64,000 nt of DNA from Zanthoxylum bungeanum (GCA_019454045.1 SKCR01031807.1:32780-96779), one strand, 5' to 3'. Counted from the stretch's first letter, positions 1-11,189 are shown. Notes: generated by a model not told the origin, from the letters alone. Numbers and translations are program-made.

Positions 1-233
1 CAAACTATATTGTAACTGCGCACTACATTGTAAATCTTGGGGTCTTTATCTAATATATACATATCACTAAATCATATTTAGTTTCAATCAAATCGTAATT
101 AGATCGAATACGTATATAAAAACAAGAGGTGCAACCATTAAGTAAGTAATATTATGGAAAAAATGAATTATTTGTATTCATGAATCGGACAGAAATACGA
201 CCCGGATTGGCGCTCCGAATACTAACCCTAACA
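1..233 (+). mobile_element. 3' terminus of a truncated repeat, possibly an LTR
   Basis: The last 31 bases (203-233) end in ACTAACCCTAACA and match, in inverted orientation, the start of the repeat at 56157 (27 of 31 positions by eye). Copia coding sequence begins immediately after 233, so this looks like the terminus of a mobile element that cut into the copia gene. The CA end fits an LTR, but no primer site follows and the other end lies outside the window. Nothing coding is visible in the first 180 bases, which are AT-rich. Confidence 0.45.
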
Positions 234-465
234 CCGTGTACCTATAGAGAAGCAACGTTAGACATTGACTCCGCTAAGTGGGAGGAAGCTATGAAATCCG
301 AATTAGACTCTAAACATGAGAATCAAGTTTGGAACATGTTTCCGCTTCCCGAGGGAATTTTCCCCATTGGTTGTAAATGGGTTTACAAAATAAAGCGATG
401 TCCTGATAGGAAGGTTGAAACCTTCAAGGCCCGATTGGTTGCTAAAAATTATACTGAGAGGCCAA
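234..465 (+). pseudogene. Copia reverse transcriptase, N-terminal fragment (oldest layer)
   Basis: The translation carries the N-terminal signature of Ty1/copia reverse transcriptase: a YREA-type start, AKWEEAM, a QVW block, GCKWVYKIK and FKARLVAKNYT. In an intact polyprotein the next residues would be a VDYDETFSPVA block. Here the frame runs into an LTR at 471, and that block reappears at 56005 behind the second LTR. The gene was therefore interrupted by element A. Gag, protease and integrase of this host copy are absent to the left, where a repeat terminus adjoins. No complete product is possible. Confidence 0.9.
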
Positions 466-470
466 GTGTG
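466..470 (+). repeat. Target-site duplication GTGTG, left copy
   Basis: GTGTG directly precedes the TGTTGGG start of the left LTR of element A. The same five bases follow the CCTACA end of the right LTR at 56000-56004. Five bases is the usual length for plant LTR retrotransposons. Confidence 0.9.
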
Positions 471-2426
471 TGTTGGGATAAATGCCATAGAGCTTCATGT
501 ATTGTAAACATAATTGTTTATTGAAATAATATATGCATTATTCATTTATCAAAATTGTTTGATTTAAATTGTATATTGTAAATTGTCTTGTTTACCTTTG
601 ATTACTCATGTGCTTTTAGACTTAGTGTACGAGTGATACATAAGAGGATTTAAGTCTGAAGTTAGTAATCTAAAATAGTCTATAGAGAGCAAACAAAATG
701 GGTACTTTATTTGTGGTGTATCTATAACTGCGGTCCATTCTATACTTGTATAACGACCTTGATTGGTATCATTCATATGGTGACATGAGAATGGAGGCAC
801 TTGTATGATGTGATCATATAAGACTGGACCCAGATAAAAATGAATATATTATAATATCTGTTAACTAAAGAAATTTATTTTATCTACTAGATGGTCATAT
901 ATAGATTGATCTTAATCTTGAGTGTACCACGAACTCCTGCATGACAGACTTTATCCTTTGATTTACTAAGGTGAGCTTGGTGTAGCAGTCCCGTCCAATA
1001 ACTACGTATTTTGGGGATATGGTTTGATGTGTAGCTGGGAACATTTTACATAGACATGGAGTTCACTCCTTCTTATAAAAAGTAGAAGATTATATATCTT
1101 AAGGGTTGATTCGGTACTTGAACAATTAGAGCGCTCAAGTCTTTCTATTGCGAATAGAAAGATTAATATTCATAATAGTTATGAATTAATTATTCATTAG
1201 AGAATCAATGGTACTTAAGTTATAAAATAATTCGAGGGGTATAACAGACTTATCACATGACTCTAATTATGAGATATTCGTGAAGGACCAATCCATATGT
1301 AATGACTATATCGTTGGACACCGAAGTTGTTCGACTTATATTTTCCATTTATGGCAACGAGAGTTTAAATTCAAGTTTTTAGTGGAATAATGTGAAGTTA
1401 ATAATTCAGAATATTTATTTAAAGAGTTTAATTAATATTTCGAGATTATTGGAGCTCGGAAGTGTACGTCCATTTAGTCCCCATGCTAGCTCGATTAAAT
1501 GTAGCAAACCTAATATAAATGGATTGTCTATTTATATACTCACATATATATTAATATATTATTAGTATTATTAATAATATAATTTGTCACAAATGAAACT
1601 ATATTAAATTAGTTTAATATAATGTTTTCTAAAATTCTTTGATTATGAGATAATCAAATTATAAATATGAGATAATTATTATATCACTTATGATAATGCT
1701 AGATTATGAGATAATCAATTAACAATTATGAGATAATTATTACATAATAATTATGTCAATATTTTGATAATGGTATAAGCATTATCTAGACAAGCCATTA
1801 TGGCTTGCCATAATGTCAAAGCATTTTGTCTAAGATTAGGTATGACCTAATTGCCTTATTTTGTCCACTTCACATGTCTTTACTTGACATTCTATTATTG
1901 TGTTTTTGTCATTACAATAGAATGGCATGTAAGGATTTGTGATAAGATTAGTTGGTTTTTGGAAAAGAATATAATCTCTACCATTTCCACTCAAATGTTG
2001 AGATAGAGAAAATAGATCATTCACACAATTTTGTGAGAAGTTTAGATAGAAAAGAAAATCCATAATTTTTTTCTTAAGTGTTGAGAGAAAATATTTTTTT
2101 TCTCAAGTATTGAGAATAGAATGAAAATTTGAGTGAACTAGATCTTCATCTACTTCATTCAATCTTTCTAAAAGCCAAAAGATATTGTGACAATATACTT
2201 CTCTAAATAGTTTAGCGATTTACTTTGTGAGTGAAACCCACACTTCGGTTTGTTGGTTTCGAGTTATAGCTCGGAAGATCGAGTGGTTGATCCAAGCATG
2301 GGATCACAAAGGAAACACATCCACTTCGAGGAGAAAATCCATTCACCAAGAGTTGGTGGAATTCATATTCAACAAAGGAAGAAGGCAAGAAATTTTTCAA
2401 GGTCGATCCGGGAGCCAATAGCATTT
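471..2426 (+). mobile_element. Left LTR of copia element A
   Basis: It begins TGTTGGGATA and aligns along almost its whole length with 54171-55999. Shared blocks include AGCTTCATGTATTGTAAAC near the start, repeated TTATGAGATAATCAA motifs around 1640-1760, and the CCAATAGCATTT block near the end. The match stops at about 2426; the last 31 bases of the right LTR, ending in CCTACA, have no clear counterpart here, so this end is rearranged. Short reading frames inside it have no recognisable product. Confidence 0.85.
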
Positions 2427-2791
2427 TTGGCGAATCTAAATAGGTTATATTTTAGCCGGCATAATCTAAATACATTATATACTAGTGTGATAGAAACCTT
2501 ATATTCAAAATAGTGAGTGGGAGAGGGATATACCACTATATATCCCGTGATCTCCGTTGTTATCCAAAAACGTGAGATTCAAAAGGCGCCTCGAGACGGC
2601 TTTGTTTTTGTCCCCCTACGGATGGTGTCATTTTTGGGTCAATATCAGGTTTGGATTCTGAGAGGATAAGAACTCTAGATGAATTTGGTGATTTGACTTA
2701 CCCTACGACGGCACTTCACTAGTTAAGTCCAAGGGTTCCGAAACAACAGGTTACACTCACAAGGAATAATTAAATAGTTAATCAAAGTTTC
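2427..2791 (+). other. Remnant of the element A leader, no gene seen
   Basis: This stretch lies between the recognisable end of the left A LTR and the start of a family-B LTR. I find no TGGTATCAGAGC-type primer site and no coding similarity. It contains two similar short blocks (AATCTAAATAGG and AATCTAAATACA) and an imperfect inverted repeat around 2529-2548 (GGGATATACC / TATATATCCC). It is probably altered A leader. Confidence 0.4.
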
Positions 2792-4695
2792 TGTTGGACA
2801 ATTATGACCCATACCGTCACTATTTGTAAAAGACATTGTGGTTTTGTACAAATTAACTATGTGACAATGGAAATTGCATTTTATCATTTTGTAATTTGAT
2901 TACTTAATATATAAATTATAAAAGTCCTTATTATTAGTTCTGGATTATAAGATATGAGACAATATCAATCCCAAAGGTTTAATCATTAAATATCCCTATT
3001 CGTACTATTATCGAGACTGGACATCGATAATGCAGAATAGACTAGTATTGCACTTGTGCGTGTTATGGAAGCGTAACAAAATAGTTCTCATATATTTAAG
3101 TATTGGATACTTATGCAAGTGTGATAGGAGGTTGTGTTTACCGATGGTATGAAAACAGCTTCGCTCTGGATAGACCCCTCGGAATCCCATTGGTAGTATG
3201 ACTATGTGTCTATGGGAATCTGAATCAGGGTAGATGTATTTAGTGTTAACCTAAAACTTGCATCGCTAGTACTTGCGACAATCAATACGCTTTGGTTTTG
3301 GTCGTCCGGGACTTTAACAGGTTCTATGTACGCCTCTTCTGGGTTTATTGAGAATCGTAGTGTATTGGGTGTGTTGTCAAGACGGAAGTATCACTTCAGT
3401 CATATGGAGATGAGGATCACGCAGGGATACAGAACTGATACTCTAATGTGTTGCAACCATCGGGATAATATGACAAGGTCATGATTATCCAATTAAAGAG
3501 ACTAGTTGCTTGTGATCTGATATATGCTTCGTACGGGGCAGACACTATTCCAGCCCCAGGTCTTGCATGTGACATCCGATACTGGATCGCTATACGCAAT
3601 ACTACGTATACTACGCCTGACAAAGATTATATTCCTTTAAGAATATTTCTAGAGAATTGGGTAGGCACGACGCTTTGATAGAAGCCAACCATGTCTCGTA
3701 AATCGCTAAAAACGTGGTACGAGGTACGCACGTGTTCGGCTAGTCCGACGACCGGATTTACTGCCAATATATCCAGGGATCTCATGGGTCGCTTCCTGAA
3801 GATTCACCGATGACGTATGATTCGAACATAATTAATCTAGGATTAATTACGGAAAGATTTTATCTGGGATAAAATACTATTAGAAGAGAGAGAGAATGAT
3901 TAATCCGGAATTAATCGATAAATTAATATATTCGATATATTAAATGAAATTAGATTTCATAACGGAATTAAAATTAGATTTTAATTCGGGCGAACGAATT
4001 AATTTAGAATTAATTCGCGAGCGACGTGAATAGTAATTTTGCTAGGCATAATTATTTAATTAAATTTGATTTAATTACGTTGCAATGGAAAATTCATTAA
4101 TTCGGAATTAACGAACCCGAGCCCCGGAAGTGTTTGAGGGCCCACTTGGATTTTGAATTCAAGTGGGGCCCACAAGTCACATCACAAGTCACTTCACTTG
4201 TCATTCATTCACTTTTTGATGATGGAAGTAAGTAATGATTTGTAGGTAACTTACCAAACACTCAACCTTTTAAATGATGATAGACTTTTACCTAAACTTG
4301 GTTTTGGTATATCTTATTTTGATTTTGGAAATCATTTACACAAGTCATCACTTTAAACAAAATTGAAAAACTCTCTCTCTCTCAAAATCATCATTGTCGT
4401 GAGCTTCACAAGGAAAAGGAAAAATTGTTGCTTCTTTTTCTTTCAAGCTAGCACTTGAAGAATCATATCAATGTGATAGGGAAACATTTCCCAAGAGCTT
4501 GGAATCCATCTCAAAGCTTGGAGCTTGGACATCAACATTCAAAGAGAAGATCTTGGAGCACTTCTCAAAGGAAAGTTTTTGTTCTACACACATCCTACAA
4601 ATCGATCAAAGTGAGTATATTTTTGCTATTCTCCTTTACGTATTCAAACTATTTTATGATTGGATTGATCTTGGGATGACCTTAGAAACCCAACA
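2792..4695 (+). mobile_element. Family-B copia 5' LTR (copy B1)
   Basis: It starts TGTTGGACAATTATGACCC and ends TTAGAAACCCAACA, giving inverted termini TGTTGG/CCAACA. One base later a primer site follows, which fixes it as a 5' LTR. The same sequence recurs at 24808, 31998 and 37980 on the plus strand and at 35186, 37462 and 45971 on the minus strand. Inside are palindromic ATTAATCTNGGATTAATT units near 3840, a CT-rich tract near 4375 and an open stretch at 3224-3484 shared with other copies. The bases just before it (GTTTC) are not found after any plus-strand B LTR here, so its partner LTR has been lost. Confidence 0.92.
3224..3484 (+). other. Short reading frame inside LTR B1, shared with other copies
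   Basis: After a TGA at 3221-3223 the frame stays open to 3484. Its translation contains LATIN, LWFWSSG, LTGSMYASSG and IENRSVLGV. The same peptide is open in the minus-strand LTR copies at 36434-36871, 40795-41028 and 47236-47535, where it starts at an ATG. It is broken by a single-base change or indel in the copies at about 25200, 32340 and 38430. I recognise no protein family. It may be a translated LTR peptide or simply a G+C-richer stretch of a young repeat. Confidence 0.3.
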
Positions 4696-4696
4696 A

Positions 4697-4708
4697 TGGT
4701 ATCAGAGC
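4697..4708 (+). promoter_or_regulatory. Primer-binding site, initiator tRNA-Met type
   Basis: TGGTATCAGAGC lies one base after the CA end of LTR B1. This is the usual copia primer site, complementary to the 3' end of the initiator methionine tRNA. It sets the element orientation as plus. Confidence 0.93.
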
Positions 4709-6934
4709 CTATTTGAGCATTAAATATGATTATGGTTTATATACTTAAATTTAGGTAAATTTGATTTGAGCATGATTTGATCAAATGTTTGTTTGAGTAT
4801 GCTTGTATGTTGATAACTTAGAGTTATGCATGATCAATTTTAAGAAATTAATTGGATTAATTTTCCCCAATCTTTATGGCTTGACCGAATGGTACTTAAA
4901 CCCTAGGTCATGGTGATTTTTATTTTTTAAATCACTGGATGAGTTTAAAGACATGATAAATATTGATTTGAGATTTAATTGGATTGAAATCAAAATCGGA
5001 TATAAAATCCCACAATTTCCGTGACCAATATAGCATGAAAATGAGTTGATTTTGTTTCAATAATGATGAACATGTGTTGAAAATATTAATGCATGATTAA
5101 TTAATTAAATTGATATTTTGGAAATGTTAATTTAGATAATTAATTAGTGCAATACACTTTAATTAATTAAATTATGAAATTTGGAATCTTAGAATTTAAT
5201 TAATTGGGCTAATTTGGAATTGGGCTAAAGATGTTGTATTTGGGCCTAATGGGCTTGGTTGTGCCAAGTTGGTTTAGGACAGTTGGATTGGATCCAAATT
5301 GGGCCTAAACCATTCCATTAAGTCCAAATATAATATATGGGCCTTTAAATATTTAATTGGGCCTAATGGGCCAAAATTGATTTCTTGACAAATAGGGTGA
5401 TTCCTTAATTGGGCCTTGGTATTTGGGTTTGACATATATTGACCAAAGTCCATGCCTTAAGAAATTAATTGAAAGCCCATTGGACTTTAATTAAATGAAC
5501 ATTGGATGTTAATTGGGCTTTGAGACCTATTAAGATTAGATTTAGAATCTAAGTCGTAAAGGCGCATTAAAAGTGTAATGATTTAATTTGGAATTAAATA
5601 TAGAATTAGTATTGAATAAAAATTAAATTAGATTTAAATTGTAGTTCGATATAATTCAAGAATTCATACTTTGAGTACTTATTCTAAAACGTGTTTTACT
5701 CGCGCAAATCAAATCGTTGTTTGAACATTGGATGATCACTTTATTCAAAGATTAATTAATTGGATTAGATTGATTGAATAACATGCTTTGTGTGAATACA
5801 TGGGTGTGTTGTATGAATAATGTATATCAGATGGATATTAGAGGGGAAATGGCAATTTTGGAATTTTTTGTAAATTTAGAATTTATTAAATTGGACATGC
5901 GTGTCCATCCTTTATCTCTCGATTCTTTGTAATTCTCTTCTCACAAATTCCCCTCAATGTTAATGAGGTTTCTTTAATTGTATTATGTAATTGGGTAGAA
6001 GTTAGAATAGTGCTAGCCAGGGAGAGGAAATGGAGTGATTTGTTCTAGGAACAATTTGTGAGATATCCATCCGCATATCATTATTAATTTATTTACCGCG
6101 CATTATTAAGCCTTTAGAATGCATGATTAAGGGTGTATGATGAGACCTAATCAAAGATAATAAATTGGTTGCCAATTTACGCGAAAAACCCTCGATAGAT
6201 ATTAAGCGGTTTCCTTCCATTTAGTGATTCATTCTCAAGATCTAAGATTGGCACTGGTTTGTTGGCCAAAGTCAAGACCTTTGTCCATCGCGGATGTGTT
6301 TGAATCATGAAGGCTTTGTTCCATATCGTATGTCTTGTCCAAGTTGTGATTTGTTGGCCAAAGTCAAGATCACTTCTTGTCCATCGACATCGATTACGAA
6401 GCTTTCCAAAGTCAATGGGTCCCGCTTAACTGGAATCATTAAGCTTGTTGAGCCAAAGCCAAGGCTTAGTTGATTCAGAGGAAAAAGGTTAGGAAATATA
6501 TTGGCTATATTGGCATATATATTGTATATATGTTTCGGACTTGGAGGCCCACCTACCGGATCTAGGAATTGGATGAGATCCAATTGATCTTAGAGATCTA
6601 CCTAGTTAAATATCATACAGCTTGTTGGCCAAAGTCAAGGATGTGTGTTATTTAACGGGATCCTAGCCCACTAGGAAACTAGGTTTCTCGAGTACTCAAC
6701 AGAGGGTTAGAGGCTCGCCGAAAAATAGTGGGAGGCCAGTATTGAATTTGCAATTTCGTTCAAATATTTGGCTTTACGAGCTTTCAAATTATTTTCGTCA
6801 ATAAATATTTATTAGTTGGACTAATATTTTATTATTATTCTTGTAACAGTTAGACTGTACCCATAGATCGTTAATTGAATAGTTTGACTATTGCAATTAA
6901 GATGACATGAAAGTTAAGCATTAGAGATATTATC
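4709..6934 (+). mobile_element. Family-B leader between primer site and gag
   Basis: This 2.2-kb untranslated leader is unusually long for copia. The first 1.5 kb is AT-rich with many TTGGGCC/GGGCCTAA motifs. The last part holds the 16-base motif GTTGGCCAAAGTCAAG at 6261, 6353 and 6624 (a fourth, degenerate form is near 6453). Matching leaders occur at 24227-28440 (split by a solo LTR) and, on the minus strand, at 43611-45957. Around 6240-6460 the three copies differ by only about 5-7% by eye, much less than their gag regions. Confidence 0.8.
6305..6583 (-). other. Antisense reading frame in the family-B leader
   Basis: A 92-codon frame runs opposite to the element. Its central part, with motifs PLTLESFVIDVDGQEV and LTLANKSQLGQ, is also open at 27728-27841 (minus, 37 codons starting ATG) and at 44217-44423 (plus, in the inverted copy). 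In each case it is antisense to the element. The residues are nearly the same in all three, including a Met eight residues before PLTLES. No known family is recognised and no promoter is identified. The conservation may be of the DNA or RNA rather than the peptide. Confidence 0.35.
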
Positions 6935-7641
6935 ATGGGCGACAATGTCTTTAATGGCGTGAACTTTCAAGACTGGGATATGAATCTCAGAATTGTCCTG
7001 GGATCCGAGAAGTTGCTCTACACTATAGAGAGACCTCTTGGGCCTAAGCCTAGATCTGATAAGATAGTTGAGCTAGAGCTTTGGAAGACTCATAGCGATG
7101 ACAACTTCACTGCTCAATCTATAAGTTGCATGATCTTCATCGATCTAATCTTAGATCGCAGAGATATGAGTTGCAGAAGAAGCTCTTTCGCACTCGCATG
7201 TCAGAAGGTACATCTGTTGAGCACCATGTGTCGCAGATGATTGCTGACATTGATCAGTTAGGACAGATAGGCATTGTCTTCGAGGCTGAGACTTCTATAG
7301 ATTTGATCTTACAGTCTATGCCCGACACTTGGAGTGAGTTCATCATGAACTACAATATGATGAACCAAGACCATACACTTGGAGAGTTAATGTCCACACT
7401 GTGCGAAGTAGAAAAAGAGCTCCTAAAGGGCAAGAAGCGTGAGGCGCACTTCGCTTCAGCATCTCAGTCTTCGAGGGCTTGGCCTAAGGCGACTGGTTGT
7501 GTAAAGAATAAGAAGAAAAAGAAGGGCAAGGCCAAATCGTCAAAACCTTCTGGGAAGGGTAATGACAAATCCCAAGATGTATGTCTGCAGTGTGGCAAGC
7601 GGGGTCACTAGAAGCGTGACTGCCGCGAGTACAAAGCATAC
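6935..7641 (+). pseudogene. Copia Gag, family B, broken by frameshift and stop
   Basis: The frame opens with ATG and an FNGVNF-DW block followed by IVLGSEKLLY, typical of plant copia Gag N-termini. A frameshift near 7120-7140 moves the reading to a second frame (7126-7611), which carries QMIADIDQLGQIG, ILQSMPDTWSEF and a lysine-rich tail. The nucleocapsid zinc knuckle (CX2CX4HX4C: CLQCGKRGH then KRDC) begins near 7580. A TAG at 7609-7611 replaces the usual Trp codon inside it. Gag would form the virus-like particle. Protease follows directly. Confidence 0.88.
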
Positions 7642-7960
7642 ATGAAGGAAATCAAAGCGGGCAAAGCACCGACTTCAGGTATGTTTGTTATAGAAATAAA
7701 CATGTCTACTACTAGTTTTAAAAATTGGATTTTTGATTCTGGTTGTGGTACTCATATATGTACTGATGTGCAGGATCTGCAGATTAGCAGGAGACTGACC
7801 TCAGGAGAGATTGACCTCAGCGTTGGAAATGGGACACGAGTCGCCGTTTTGGCCATTGACACTTATGTTTTTGAACTGCCCTCGGGGCATGTACTTAAAA
7901 TTTCAGACTGTTATTATGTACCTAGTTTGACTAGGAATATTATTTATGTATTAGAAACAC
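7642..7960 (+). pseudogene. Copia aspartic protease, family B
   Basis: The catalytic triplet Asp-Ser-Gly is encoded at 7735-7743 within a WIFDSGCGTHIC block, the usual context in copia polyproteins. It is followed by LSVGNGTRVAV, FELPSGHVLKISDCYYVPSLTRNII. A frameshift close to 7960 separates it from the downstream pre-integrase part. This enzyme would cleave the Gag-Pol polyprotein. Near-identical but more damaged copies are at 23374-23727 and 29070-29460 (plus) and about 42650-42960 (minus). Confidence 0.88.
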
Positions 7961-7970
7961 TGGATGTTTT

Positions 7971-8227
7971 ATGTATAAAAATGATATGGAGATTTGCACT
8001 GCTGATGTAAATAATGGTCTTTATATTTTGAATATAAATCCATCTCAAACATATAATATAACAAACAAAAGGCTTAAATTAAGTAAAAAAGATGAAGCTT
8101 ATATGTGGCATTATCGTCTGAGACATATTAACAAGACTCGCATATCCACACTTTCGAAGAGTGGGTACTTAGACGGATTTGATCCAAATTCATATAATGT
8201 CTGCGAATCTTGTTTATTAGGCAAAAT
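7971..8227 (+). pseudogene. Copia pre-integrase zinc domain, truncated
   Basis: The block MWHYRLRHINKTRISTLSKSGYL followed by NVCESCLLGK is the HHCC zinc-binding head of copia integrase (GAG_pre-integrs). The reading continues only to the lysine of CLLGK; from 8228 the DNA is a gypsy LTR. The catalytic integrase core, RT and RNase H of this element are missing from the adjoining sequence on either side of the gypsy DNA. Confidence 0.87.
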
Positions 8228-8763
8228 TATAGGCACTGCATTTTTGCATATAAGTCCCGATGATGAGTCTCGTACGGAGGCACTACTCTTTAGGTTGCGG
8301 AAGTCGCGGGAAACGAATGTCGGAGGGGGAAATTCAGAATAAGTATGTCATCAGATTCAAGTCACATGTTCACTGCTTTCGCATTCGTGCTGCGTTCGTG
8401 AGCACGTTCGAACGTCAAGCAGATTGCGGGCGTTTGTGTAGTGTTCGAATCGGCATTCGAACGGTGTCGGTACTTCTGGTTTTGCTGCTAGCCTCACGCC
8501 CGAGCCCAGTTAGCCCACCAAAACCCATCCAAAAATAATTAAAATATTTAAAATACATGTCACAAATTAAACTAAATTAATTAGACAAAACACATTCCCT
8601 AATTAAAAGATACAATCAAATCATATCAAATCCATTCCCCAATCAAACTCCAATCAAGATATTCACTCCCTAAATTAAACCCATCTTTTCCTTTCATAAA
8701 CCAATCAAAACACTTCCATTTTTTTAGGATTCCCTTCCTTACCTAGAAACCCTAGCAAACCAT

Positions 8764-8770
8764 TATAAAA
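8764..8770 (+). promoter_or_regulatory. Likely TATA box of the gypsy LTR
   Basis: TATAAAA at about 540 bp into the LTR is followed by a short transition into A-rich DNA. The related LTR has TATAAAAA at 51948, about 445 bp in. The shared position relative to the LTR start supports a promoter element; no transcript evidence is available. Confidence 0.5.
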
Positions 8771-9660
8771 AGAAGCCTAAACCAACCTTAGAACTCCTAG
8801 CTCATTCTCAGAAAAACACAAAAGAAATAAGCTCACATTCATGCCTAAATCAAAAAACAATTGCCCCATTGTCGTCCAACAACAACCCTCACAACACACC
8901 CCTCACTGCACGCATATTCCTTCACCAAAATCCCTTATTAACAGTGAACATTATCACTGAAACAGTCCCTATAAACACCGAAAATCACAGCCCAAAATAG
9001 TCCCTGCAACCACTGAAATTCACCTCTATAAACTGCACTGAAAACAACCCAGAAATTGCCCAAATTACTGCCTAAAACAGCAGTCCCAATACCCCTTAAA
9101 AATGGAAAAAACAGTCCTTTATTTATCGTAAAATAGTGACCAGAAAAGACATTAAACAATAGCAAAACAGAGGAAACGATAACTCAAAACAGCGAAGCAG
9201 CGAACGAAAGCAGTGGACCAGTGAACCGGAGGAGTTGCGGAGCATCAACCCTTCCGACGGCCGTGTAACGCCCTTTCGAGAGACGACCTAAGAGGTTAGA
9301 CCTGAGGGCACCCTTCTTATTTATTCTCATCTTTTATTTGTTGTTTATTAGAATTCCTTCGCATGAGAGTCGTTTGTTGATACAATTGTGGTCCTTGAAT
9401 GAATGGAAAATATGTTCTCTCTTGTGGAATATCGAATGGAAACCTGGACGTAAATTCCGTAGCCAAATTCGAATGGACGGTATTTTGGTTTGCACTCGGG
9501 ATACAATGCCCCGTACCACTTGAGAGATTCACACATTTCGTTTCATCCAACCTTGTATTCGAGCATGATTGGGTTGCTAGTATGTTATTTATTTTTTAAG
9601 CATGATTTAGTCGTTAGTATGTTATTACTTTTTGCATGTTACTTGTTTATGCATGATGAT

Positions 9661-10165
9661 ATAGTGCGCATGGGCAAATCAAGTTGGATTAAATGTCCTC
9701 CATTTTGAGGGATAAAAAGCCTAAGGGCTACCTTTTCCACGACGTTTTACCGCGCCAGACAAAGTTGTTTGATTGAATGTGAGATATGTTTAATCGATCA
9801 TATGAGGTCCTATATTATTGTTTTCTTTATTTTATATGCATTGTAATATAATGCGCATGGGCTAACTAGGGTGGATTAAAGGTCCTCTATTCGAGGGAAA
9901 TGCCTGAAGGCTACCTTTACCACGATGTTTTGCCGCGCCTTTTATTATGTCATTTGCCATTTGCATATCATTGCTTTATTTATGCATGCATTGCATTCTT
10001 GTGTGCATGGGCTAACTAGGGTGGATTAAAGGTCCTCTATTCGAGGGAAATGCCTAAAGGCCACTTTTTCCATGATGTTTTTCCGCGCCAGACGAGGTGC
10101 ACCCGATTGAATATGAAATATGTTCCATCGGGCACACGAGGTCCTACATTGTGTATTTGTTTATC
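9661..10165 (+). repeat. Three tandem copies of a 150-190-bp unit in the gypsy LTR
   Basis: Units start near 9664, 9853 and 10005. Each has GCGCATGGGC or GTGCATGGGC, then GGATTAAANGTCCTC, TCGAGGGAAATGCC and a GATGTTTTNCCGCGCC close. Copies 1 and 3 also share GCCAGACNA and a following GAGGTCCTA block. They are absent from the other gypsy LTR at 51503. Confidence 0.85.
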
Positions 10166-10208
10166 CATATATGTGTTTGTGTCATTTCAGATGCCATTTT
10201 GGCAATCT

Positions 10209-10618
10209 CGTTCGAACGCGTTTCCAAACGCTACACGAACGTATGCATCCTGCCTCATTCCGTTCGAACGCGTTTATGAACGCTACACGAACGTATGCAT
10301 TATGTCTTATTTCCGTTCGAATGCGTCTCAGAACGCTACTCGAACGCTTGCATTCTGTTTACCGTTCGAACGCGTTTACGAACGCTACTCGAACGCGCAT
10401 GCATTTTATTGTATCATGCATCAGGTCTCATCCTGTTCGAACACGTTATCAAACGCTATACGAACATATATATTCTGTTTATCGTTTGAACGCGTTATCA
10501 AACGCTATACAAACGCATATATTCTGTTTATCGTTCGAACGCGTTATCAAACGGTACTCGAACGCTTGCATTCTGTTTACTGTTCGAACGCATTTACGAA
10601 TGCTACACGAACGCGCAC
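10209..10618 (+). repeat. Eight tandem copies of a ~50-bp CGTTCGAACGCG unit
   Basis: The unit is CGTTCGAACGCGTT, then CGAACGCTA, CGAACG and a TATTCTGTTTA-like spacer. Eight diverged copies follow one another. The core is the palindrome CGTTCGAACG. The array creates overlapping reading frames of up to 205 codons in the same strand, which I treat as by-products of the repeat. The related LTR at 51503-53510 has no such array. Confidence 0.88.
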
Positions 10619-11189
10619 ACACTGGACATATTCCTTCATGATGTTTAATGCATGTTTGTTCCCTTAGTCATTCCCTTCCCCATCATATGCTTAGTTAGCT
10701 CTCTTTAATATTTATGCCATTACCATTATTGTTTATTTATATTTTTCGCATTTATTCGATATGCTCATGAGATTGTGTGCTCGCTTTTATTATCAATGCC
10801 TTTATAGTTGTTATTAGTTACATTATTGCACTTTATTGCTTAATACGTTCATGAATTATGTATTTTGCCTTCATTTCTTTCATTTACGATTATGGTGTGC
10901 AAACTTCCATGTTGCTTAAATTATCTGGAAACATATGTTGCATGAGATTTGGTTGTACTATTGCATAAATCCTTTCATTACAAGTGGCATAAGTAAGGGA
11001 CCATTCTGAACCCAACGGTTTGAGGTCTTCCCTTGCGAGGGGTGAGTGCGGCCTTAAATCATTTTCCCGGTTCACACCGGGTGGTGACTCCATTTTATTT
11101 CTCTGATTTAGTTCCCCCGCGGGCTATTCTGTACTCCCAACCGGGCCACAAGCCCGGAACAGTATCGCCGATTTCTGTGTCCTACAGTC

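Larger units (their letters stand above)
8228..11186 (+). mobile_element. Tat-like gypsy 5' LTR
   Basis: It starts TATAGGCACTGCATTTTT, where the related LTR at 51503 has TGTAGACACTGCATTTTT; the TG start seems mutated to TA. It ends CCTACA just before a gypsy primer site at 11190. Both LTRs share a GATGAGNCTCGTANGGAGGCAC block near the start, a CGGCGTAACGC-like block (9255; 52575), a GGAAACCNGGACGTAAATTCCG block (9438; 52948) and a GAGTGCGGCCTTAAAT block near the end. The middles differ strongly: this copy is 2959 bp and the other 2008 bp. It contains two tandem arrays listed separately. Confidence 0.82.

Noticed and set aside
10050..10667. 205-codon open frame
   Set aside because: It runs through the eight-copy CGTTCGAACG array; the peptide is a repeat artefact and neighbouring frames are equally open.
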